A stretch of DNA of 5,816 nucleotides from Candidatus Krumholzibacteriia bacterium (GTDB lineage: Bacteria > Krumholzibacteriota > Krumholzibacteriia > LZORAL124-64-63), in assembly GCA_029935695.1 (NCBI GenBank), contig JAOZJV010000256.1, positions 1 to 5,816 of the forward strand. The letters run 5' to 3'. Position numbers and translations under genes: made by a program. The notes under the pieces are model-generated. The model did not search any database, had not been told where the DNA came from, and was given only the letters and a program-made list of their open reading frames with translations. Below are positions 1 to 4,030 of this stretch, piece by piece; the stretch's first letter is position 1; the number at the start of each line of letters is the position of its first letter.

Positions 1-564
1 AGGTGGTGCGGGAGTACGATCCGGACCTCCCCCTCGTCCCCCTCGACCAGGACCATTACCCTGCCCGCGACCACGCCCCACACCTTTACCGGCGCCAGGC
101 CCAGCAGGCCGTCCAGGTCCTGCGCCCCGTCCACGGCCCATGCCGCGACCAGGTTGTCCGTTGCTGGTTTCGTCCACTACTGGTCCGCCGCAGCGGCCTT
201 GTCCACGCCCACTGCGTGGTCCCTGACCCTGGGGTCCGGTTCTGTCATTATTTGGCATATCCATCTCTCTTTCATCTGCCGGTACTTCACCGGTCTCTAT
301 GCGAATTGCCATGCCCTGAGTCAGGGCCATGGCCACTTTCGATCGCGCCCGGGCCAGAATGCGGCCCACGGTGGCGCGGCTGATTTCCATTTTTTCGCCC
401 ACTGCTTCGTGGGACAATTCTTCCAGGTCGGCCAGGCGCAGGGCTTCCACTTCATCAAGGCCCAGCTCAATATTTTCGAGTCTGCGCAGGGGAATTCCCT
501 GAGGTTTGAAGTAGTTCACCGCAGGGTTGTATCTGATACGGCGGGGTTTGTTCGGTCGAGGCAT
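1..564 (-). CDS. DUF134 (UPF0251) helix-turn-helix protein with DUF5320-like Gly/Arg-rich tail, 3' end outside window
   Basis: The frame is open from the ATG at 564 to the left edge, giving 188 visible residues with no stop. Residues 1-97 match the DUF134 family: an MPRPNKPRR start, then YFKPQGIPLR (18-27), LGLDEVEALRLADLE (34-48) and a sigma-region-4-like helix-turn-helix around 48-75 (SHEAVGEKM, ISRATVGRIL). Family members are small predicted DNA-binding proteins often encoded beside NifX-like and ferredoxin-ATPase genes, as here. From about residue 103 the protein changes to DRTGPQGQGPRSGRGQGRC, the signature seen at the start of DUF5320 proteins, followed by at least 60 residues almost only of Gly, Arg, Pro, Gln and Ala. 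Usual DUF134 proteins end soon after the helix-turn-helix or carry a NifX-like domain, so the tail is unusual. The start is supported by AGGAAG at 574-569, 4 nt upstream. It is probably the local regulator (inferred). Its only visible Cys is residue 125, in the tail. Confidence 0.87.
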   Translation of the reverse strand, partial: MPRPNKPRRIRYNPAVNYFKPQGIPLRRLENIELGLDEVEALRLADLEELSHEAVGEKMEISRATVGRILARARSKVAMALTQGMAIRIETGEVPADEREMDMPNNDRTGPQGQGPRSGRGQGRCGGPVVDETSNGQPGRGMGRGRGAGPGRPAGPGAGKGVGRGRGQGNGPGRGGRGGGPDRTPAPP

Positions 565-568
565 AAAT

Positions 569-574
569 CTTCCT
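569..574 (-). promoter_or_regulatory. Ribosome binding site of the DUF134 gene
   Basis: AGGAAG on the minus strand, 4 nt before the ATG at 564. It supports this start, which also gives the canonical MPRP N-terminus of the DUF134 family. Confidence 0.65.
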
Positions 575-603
575 TTGCTTTGTTATTCTCGATGCATTAT
601 AAT
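575..603 (+). promoter_or_regulatory. Predicted sigma70-like promoter of the NifX/ORP-ATPase operon
   Basis: TTGCTT at 575-580 (3 of 6 consensus matches), a 17-bp spacer and a perfect TATAAT at 598-603. Transcription would start near 609-611, leaving a leader of about 40 nt before the ATG at 652. The -35 is weak, which would suit a regulated promoter. The -10 lies inside a perfect palindrome (595-604) and directly abuts the dyad at 603-616. Confidence 0.55.
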
Positions 604-616
604 GAGTATATGCTCA
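603..616. promoter_or_regulatory. Candidate operator: 14-bp near-perfect dyad TGAGTATATGCTCA
   Basis: Six of seven pairs are symmetric; only 607/612 mismatch. The dyad covers the predicted start point of the plus-strand operon and the -10 of the minus-strand promoter, a typical site for a repressor acting on both directions. A second, perfect 10-bp palindrome CATTATAATG (595-604) overlaps its left end but coincides with the -10, so it may just be an AT-rich promoter core. That the DUF134 protein binds here is inference from position; I cannot confirm a known DUF134 motif. Confidence 0.5.
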
Positions 617-633
617 AAACTAATTTACTGCAA
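605..633 (-). promoter_or_regulatory. Predicted sigma70-like promoter of the DUF134 gene
   Basis: On the minus strand, TTGCAG at 633-628 (3 of 6 matches), a 17-bp spacer and TATACT at 610-605 (5 of 6). Transcription would start near 598, about 34 nt before the DUF134 ATG. The -10 lies entirely within the dyad at 603-616, and the promoter overlaps the start region of the opposing operon promoter. The two promoters are therefore likely to interfere with each other. Confidence 0.5.
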
Positions 634-640
634 GGGAAAA

Positions 641-646
641 AAGGAG
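641..646 (+). promoter_or_regulatory. Ribosome binding site AAGGAG of the NifX/ORP-like gene
   Basis: A strong AAGGAG lies 5 nt before the ATG at 652 and decides this start against upstream in-frame candidates in a frame open from 154. Confidence 0.75.
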
Positions 647-651
647 ACCTC

Positions 652-999
652 ATGAAAATCATTATCACATCCAAAGGCCAAACCCTGGACAGCCCCGTTG
701 ATCCTCGCTTTGGCCGTGGCGCCTTCTTTCTGCTGATCGATGTGGAAAGTGGCGATTTCGAAGTTCTGGATAATGCCGAAGGCATCGCCGCTTCTCATGG
801 CGCTGGTGTTCAGGCAGGACAACGTGTGGTCAATTCCGGAGCCAAGGCTTTACTGACCGGACATGTGGGACCCAAAGCCGGTCAGGCCATGGCAGGCAGC
901 GGAGTGGAACTTTACAGCCACGCCGAAGGAACGGTTCAGGAAATGCTCGACAAATTCCGCAGCGGAACCATGACCCCGGATCCCTCCGAAGAAAGTTAG
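652..999 (+). CDS. NifX/NifB-family dinitrogenase Fe-Mo cofactor-like protein (orange-protein/ORP-like)
   Basis: This 115-residue protein is a single NifX/NifB-like domain (PF02579 type), the family's usual length. Seen: an initial beta strand MKIIITSKG, then LDSPVDPRFGRGAFF (12-26), HGAGVQAGQRVV (49-60), LLTGHVGPKAGQAM (67-80) and GTVQEMLDKFRSG (93-105), ending in an acidic tail. Relatives bind metal-sulfur clusters; the best-known non-nitrogenase member is the Mo-Cu 'orange protein' of Desulfovibrio, made with two MinD-like ferredoxin ATPases like those encoded next. The protein has no cysteine: the residue after RFGR, often Cys, is Gly23. Any cluster would need other ligands or non-covalent binding; the His at 49, 71 and 90 are candidates. 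The start at 652 is set by AAGGAG 5 nt upstream and the family N-terminus; an open frame reaching back to 154 is not coding. The next gene begins 5 nt after the stop. No nif structural genes are visible, so a nitrogenase role is not indicated. Confidence 0.9.
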   Translation: MKIIITSKGQTLDSPVDPRFGRGAFFLLIDVESGDFEVLDNAEGIAASHGAGVQAGQRVVNSGAKALLTGHVGPKAGQAMAGSGVELYSHAEGTVQEMLDKFRSGTMTPDPSEES

Positions 1000-1004
1000 T
1001 CGCC

Positions 1005-1859
1005 ATGATTCTGACTGTAGCAAGCGGCAAGGGTGGGACGGGAAAAACCACAGTGTCAGTGAACCTGGCTGTATTGGCTGCCCAGACAAAACCATCGGTT
1101 CATTTTTGCGACTGCGATGTGGAAGAACCCAACGCTCATCTTTTCCTGCACCCTGTGTTGGAAGGAAAAAAACAAATCACTTTACCCTTGCCCGTGGTGG
1201 ACCAGGATCTGTGTTCCCACTGCGGCAAATGCGCGGAAATTTGTGAGTTCAACGCCATCATCAGTTTGCCCACCAGGACCATCGTCTTCGATGATTTATG
1301 CCACGCCTGCAGTGGCTGCTGGTTGGTGTGTCCGGAAAAGGCCATCGCCCAGGGTGAGCGTATTATTGGTGAAACGGAAACGGGAAAAGCCGGCCCTTTG
1401 CATTTTACTCACGGACGGTTGCGCATTGGGGAAACCCAGGTGCCGCCTCTTGTGGAGGCTGTCACAGGCAGTGCCCGGGAAGAACTCATCATCAGGGATG
1501 CTCCTCCGGGAGTGACTTGCCCCGCGGTGGCCACTTTGCATGGCAGTGATTTTGTCCTTCTGGTCACCGAACCCACCCCCTTCGGGTTGAGCGATTTGAT
1601 GGTTGCGGTGGAACTTGTGCGGGACCTGAAACTGCCCTGCGCCGTGCTCGTCAACCGTGAAGGCAGTGGCGATGATCGCGTGACGCAATACTGCAGGGAA
1701 GAAGGTTTGCACATGTTGAAGGGCCTGCCTTTCCGCCGGGATGTGGCCGAGTCAATTTCCCGTGGTGAACTCATCGTCAACACCATCCCAGAGATGAAAA
1801 CAGCGTTCCAGAGTCTTCTCGATGAAGTGCTCTCTCTGGCCGGGGAGGCAATCTCATGA
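1005..1859 (+). CDS. MinD/Mrp-superfamily P-loop ATPase with inserted 2x[4Fe-4S] ferredoxin domain (COG1149), first paralog
   Basis: 284 residues, full length for COG1149. Deviant Walker A GKGGTGKTT at 8-16 (signature Lys9, Lys14); switch-like DCDVEEPNAHLFL at 36-48; inserted ferredoxin domain at about 64-116 with Cys70/73/76/80 and Cys99/102/105/109, both CX2CX2CX3C; switch II DAPPG at 165-169, followed by Cys172. Only the second Cys motif is followed by Pro; the first has Glu81. Family members are cytoplasmic dimeric ATPases thought to assemble or insert metal-sulfur clusters or deliver electrons. It carries the EEPN version of the switch motif while the next gene carries DAAD, suggesting an obligate heterodimer, as with the two ATPases of the Desulfovibrio orange protein system. 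It starts 5 nt after the NifX-like stop with only a weak GAAGAAAG-like site, so translation is probably coupled. Its stop overlaps the next start. Confidence 0.92.
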   Translation: MILTVASGKGGTGKTTVSVNLAVLAAQTKPSVHFCDCDVEEPNAHLFLHPVLEGKKQITLPLPVVDQDLCSHCGKCAEICEFNAIISLPTRTIVFDDLCHACSGCWLVCPEKAIAQGERIIGETETGKAGPLHFTHGRLRIGETQVPPLVEAVTGSAREELIIRDAPPGVTCPAVATLHGSDFVLLVTEPTPFGLSDLMVAVELVRDLKLPCAVLVNREGSGDDRVTQYCREEGLHMLKGLPFRRDVAESISRGELIVNTIPEMKTAFQSLLDEVLSLAGEAIS

Positions 1860-2746
1860 AAGAACTGGTTATTTGCAGTGGCAAAGGCGGCACCGGTAAA
1901 ACCAGTGTCACGGCGGCCCTGGCTGCTTTGTCCACCAACCGTGTTTTGGTGGATGGCGATGTGGACGCGGCTGATTTGTACCTGGTTGTTGCTCCAAGGC
2001 CCTATCAGGAGGGTGATTTCGAAGGTGGCCATGAGGCGGTTATCCGCCAGACCGATTGTGATGCCTGTGGTCTCTGTTATGACTTGTGCCGTTTTGATTC
2101 AATCACCGAGACGCCTGATGGATCGGGTGGAAATGTTTACCAGGTTGATCCCGTCATGTGTGAAGGCTGTGGCGTGTGTGTGCATTTCTGTCCAACCGAG
2201 GCCATTGATTTTCCGGTGAGTGTTTCGGGCAAATGGTTCATATCCGATACGAGGCATGGCCCTATGGTTCATGCCCGCTTGAAGCCGGGGGCGGAGAACA
2301 GTGGGAAACTGGTCACGCTGGTGCGGGAGAAGGCGAAAGATCTGGCCACCGAAGGTAATTTTGATCTGGTGCTGGTGGATGGGCCTCCGGGAATCGGGTG
2401 CCCTGTTACTGCGGCCATCACCAACGCAGATTTGATTCTGGCGGTGACGGAGCCGGGGGTATCAGGCCATCACGATTTGCTGCGGTTGCTGGATCTGGCC
2501 AAAACTTTCAGCGTGCCGGTGGCAGTGTGCATCAACAAGGCGGATTTGAATCCGGAACTGTCACGGAAAATTACTGAAGACAGTGTTGCGCGGGGGGCCA
2601 CCATGGTGGGAGAAATTCCCTTTGACCCGGCCATCACCCAGGCGCAGATCCATGGGCGCAGCGTGGTGGAGGACGGTGAGTCTGCAGCAGCTGATGCCAT
2701 GCGGGTGGTTTGGAGCAACACCCAGGAGCTGCTACAGAGGATTTAA
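1856..2746 (+). CDS. MinD/Mrp-superfamily P-loop ATPase with inserted 2x[4Fe-4S] ferredoxin domain (COG1149), second paralog
   Basis: 296 residues, full length. Deviant Walker A GKGGTGKTS at 9-17 (Lys10, Lys15); DGDVDAADLYLVV at 33-45; ferredoxin domain about 63-118 with Cys68/71/74/78 and Cys102/105/108/112 (the second followed by Pro113); DGPPGIGCP at 175-183 with Cys182 behind switch II; NKAD at 227-230, the guanine/adenine-site-like NKxD position of this superfamily. Its closest relative in the window is the preceding gene, but the switch motifs differ (DAAD against EEPN) and the spacing between the two Cys clusters is longer, with a Gly/Asp/Ser-rich loop at 87-93. The two are therefore old, specialised paralogs and not a recent duplication. 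The ATGA overlap at 1856-1859 indicates coupled translation and equal output. A Cys soon after DxPPG in both proteins may bridge the dimer or take part in cluster transfer (inference). It is the last gene of the operon. Confidence 0.92.
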   Translation: MKELVICSGKGGTGKTSVTAALAALSTNRVLVDGDVDAADLYLVVAPRPYQEGDFEGGHEAVIRQTDCDACGLCYDLCRFDSITETPDGSGGNVYQVDPVMCEGCGVCVHFCPTEAIDFPVSVSGKWFISDTRHGPMVHARLKPGAENSGKLVTLVREKAKDLATEGNFDLVLVDGPPGIGCPVTAAITNADLILAVTEPGVSGHHDLLRLLDLAKTFSVPVAVCINKADLNPELSRKITEDSVARGATMVGEIPFDPAITQAQIHGRSVVEDGESAAADAMRVVWSNTQELLQRI

Positions 2747-2760
2747 GTTTCCGGTTTTGC
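2747..2760. other. 14-bp convergent junction without a clear terminator
   Basis: The stop of the second ATPase (2744-2746) and that of the dockerin-like gene (2763-2761) face each other across 14 bp. A small stem TTGCC/GGCAA (2757-2761 with 2766-2770, loop TATT) spans the junction but has no following T-run on either strand. Transcription from both sides probably reads into the opposing gene. Confidence 0.4.
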
Positions 2761-3396
2761 CTATTGGCAACTGGCTCCCATGGCAGCGGCAAAACGACCT
2801 ATATCAGACAGGTTGAGAACCCCATCGGGGAAAAAATCAACGGAATAGTCATAGCTGCCATAGAATGCCTCGGCAACGGGACCCAGGTCAGAAAGGTTCA
2901 CAATACCATCGCCGTTAACATCCGCACTGTTGAAATACATGGCGAAAGGTCCCTGGCAAAGGGGTTGGCCATTGATCAAAACAATACAGGAGGACATGCT
3001 GTGGCCGCCGGCATGAAGGGGCGATGTCCAGCTTGTTTGACCGTTCGTATCGGTGTCGAAGTCGGCCATTGTGCCGACAACGCAGGGGGCCAATCCGTCA
3101 TCAGAAGAGTCCAGCCACATGTCTTCAGCGGGAAAGTCAGCAATAGGTACACCGTACCCATTCATAACCACAAGGGTGATGGTGGCGTCAATGATGGTGC
3201 CATCATTAAAGATTTGCGCTTCATCGAGATCAACACCCGTGCCGTTGGGTACGCTGAAAAGCGACACTGTCTCGGTGGTGACTCCGTCCATGGTGGCAAT
3301 GGACATGCAAGGATCCGGCACATCGGTTGTGGCCAGGGCCGAGCTGAAAGTAAGCAGGATGCAGATAATAATTAAGGCAATTTTTCGGATGAACAT
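2761..3396 (-). CDS. Secreted protein with Ig-like middle region and C-terminal dockerin-like calcium-loop repeats
   Basis: 211 residues. A signal peptide is clear: MFIRK, hydrophobic 6-18, then SSALA with probable cleavage after Ala22. The middle (about 68-155) is beta-rich, with TITLVVMNGYGVPIADFPA (71-89), an Asp-rich stretch DFDTDTNGQTSW (112-123) and INGQPLC (141-147), like bacterial Ig-like/invasin-type modules; this is by feel only. The C-terminus has two dockerin-type EF-loop repeats: DVNGDGIVNLSD (159-170) and DFFPDGVLNLSD (187-198). The second has Phe where the first calcium-loop Asn should be, so it may bind calcium poorly. Five Cys (30, 105, 137, 147, 210) could form disulfides. 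ATG 3396 is preferred over the in-frame ATG at 3489 because it directly precedes the signal peptide and has GAGGGGGG 7 nt upstream. Exact function is unknown. It stands alone, separated from the upstream gene by 124 bp. Confidence 0.78.
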   Translation of the reverse strand: MFIRKIALIIICILLTFSSALATTDVPDPCMSIATMDGVTTETVSLFSVPNGTGVDLDEAQIFNDGTIIDATITLVVMNGYGVPIADFPAEDMWLDSSDDGLAPCVVGTMADFDTDTNGQTSWTSPLHAGGHSMSSCIVLINGQPLCQGPFAMYFNSADVNGDGIVNLSDLGPVAEAFYGSYDYSVDFFPDGVLNLSDIGRFAAAMGASCQ

Positions 3397-3403
3397 CAAA
3401 TGA

Positions 3404-3411
3404 CCCCCCTC
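3404..3411 (-). promoter_or_regulatory. Ribosome binding site deciding the start of the secreted dockerin-like gene
   Basis: GAGGGGGG on the minus strand, 7 nt before the ATG at 3396. It supports a start at the signal peptide, not the ATG 93 nt further upstream. Confidence 0.55.
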
Positions 3412-3469
3412 AGGATTTGATTCAAGCAATATGGCGATTGGGATTTTCCGGTACTGGTTTCCCAGTGGG

Positions 3470-3495
3470 CGAACATAACCCTCGAACATAACCCT
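3470..3495. repeat. Perfect 13-bp tandem duplication
   Basis: CGAACATAACCCT occurs twice head to tail (3470-3482 and 3483-3495) between the DUF123 stop and the secreted-protein start. On the minus strand each copy reads AGGGTTATGTTCG. It could be a replication-slippage product or a two-copy direct-repeat regulator site. It also creates the spurious in-frame ATG at 3489. Confidence 0.85.
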
Positions 3496-3520
3496 ACGGG
3501 ATTGAATTTACCTTGGCAAA

Positions 3521-4030
3521 TTACAGCTTGTGCAACGGTGGCTCCCAAATTCCCGCCTGGGGAATCAATACGGCGGCCTCGGGATGAACCTGAGCCATGG
3601 CCAGCAGCGAAACGGGTGCCCGGCTGAAATAAAGATGGGCTGGGCACCCATTTCTGCAGTCACTGGCCCCAAACCCGGGAGCAGGCACCTGCCCACCAAA
3701 TTTCTGTCCAATGAGCTGATTCAGAAAACACTCGGAAATTCCCGCGCTTTCGGGGATGACGATGGCGCCCACGGGCTCTGATCCAGCCGCAGTGGCCAGG
3801 TAATCAATATGCCACCGCAACTTCTGTTTCAGGGTCCAGTGCCGCTCCACCCGTTTGGCCAAACCACGTTTTGCCCGGCCGGTGTACAGATACCACCCCT
3901 CCGGGAATTCAAATAAACCAAGAGCCCCAACCTGCACGGATTGGGGCTCTGTCAGTCGCATCAGAAAAACGTACAGTCCCCCGTCAAACATGGGCGCGCA
4001 TGATTCTTCGGGTTTCTGCTGGTCGCTCAT
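3521..4030 (-). CDS. DUF123 family GIY-YIG nuclease-like protein
   Basis: 169 residues, a compact DUF123 domain (PF01986). This is a variant of the GIY-YIG nuclease fold found alone or fused to endonuclease III. Seen: GLYVFLMRL (18-26, the GIY strand), SVQVGALGLFEFPEGWYLYTGRA (31-53, with YLYTG as the YIG element), a basic stretch KRGLAKRVERHW (54-65), the hallmark KLRWHIDYL (70-78), Glu100 in SECFLNQL as likely catalytic acid, PAPGFGASDC (116-125) and CPAHLYF (129-135). The family's conserved Cys pair is present as Cys125 and Cys129. About 34 residues follow the domain, longer than most relatives. Biochemical activity of DUF123 is poorly established; DNA processing or repair is inferred from the fold. 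Its ATG overlaps the homoaconitase TGA by 4 bp (ATGA at 4030-4027), so the two are co-transcribed and probably translationally coupled although no functional link is known. Confidence 0.88.
   Translation of the reverse strand: MSDQQKPEESCAPMFDGGLYVFLMRLTEPQSVQVGALGLFEFPEGWYLYTGRAKRGLAKRVERHWTLKQKLRWHIDYLATAAGSEPVGAIVIPESAGISECFLNQLIGQKFGGQVPAPGFGASDCRNGCPAHLYFSRAPVSLLAMAQVHPEAAVLIPQAGIWEPPLHKL

Larger units (their letters stand above)
3397..3520 (-). other. 124-bp leader/spacer upstream of the secreted-protein gene
   Basis: Contains the 13-bp tandem repeat, a small hairpin ACTGG-TTTC-CCAGT (3453-3466) and the ribosome binding site. I found no convincing -35/-10 pair: TTGCCA at 3519-3514 is 23 bp from TATGTT at 3490-3485, too far for sigma70. 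No T-run terminator for the upstream DUF123 gene is visible. Whether the secreted gene has its own promoter is unresolved. Confidence 0.35.

Noticed and set aside
3..383. Plus-strand open frame of 126 residues at the left edge
   Set aside because: It is a shadow of the Gly/Arg/Pro-rich tail of the minus-strand DUF134 protein, whose GC-rich codons leave few stops on the other strand.
154..651. Plus-strand open frame extending the NifX-like gene upstream by 166 residues
   Set aside because: It lies antisense to the DUF134 gene, its residues resemble no family, and AAGGAG plus the canonical MKIIIT start fix the real start at 652.
565..651. Sigma54 (-24/-12) promoter, expected by analogy with the Desulfovibrio orange protein divergon
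   Set aside because: No GG and GC pair with correct spacing occurs on either strand in the gap, while good sigma70-like elements do.
2754..2795. Inverted repeat GTTTTGCC / GGCAAAAC as a bidirectional terminator
   Set aside because: The 26-nt loop, the AT-containing 8-bp stem and the lack of a T-run on either strand make an intrinsic terminator unconvincing.
2710..3375. 221-residue plus-strand open frame opposite the secreted protein
   Set aside because: The minus strand has a signal peptide, ribosome binding site and NLSD repeats; the plus frame shows no recognisable domain and starts inside the second ATPase gene.
3453..3466. Hairpin ACTGG-TTTC-CCAGT as terminator of the DUF123 gene
   Set aside because: The stem is only 5 bp and no T-run follows on the minus strand.
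2761..3489. Longer form of the secreted protein starting at ATG 3489
   Set aside because: It would put 31 polar residues before the signal peptide, has no good ribosome binding site, and its ATG lies in the tandem repeat; ATG 3396 has both a site and a signal peptide directly after it.
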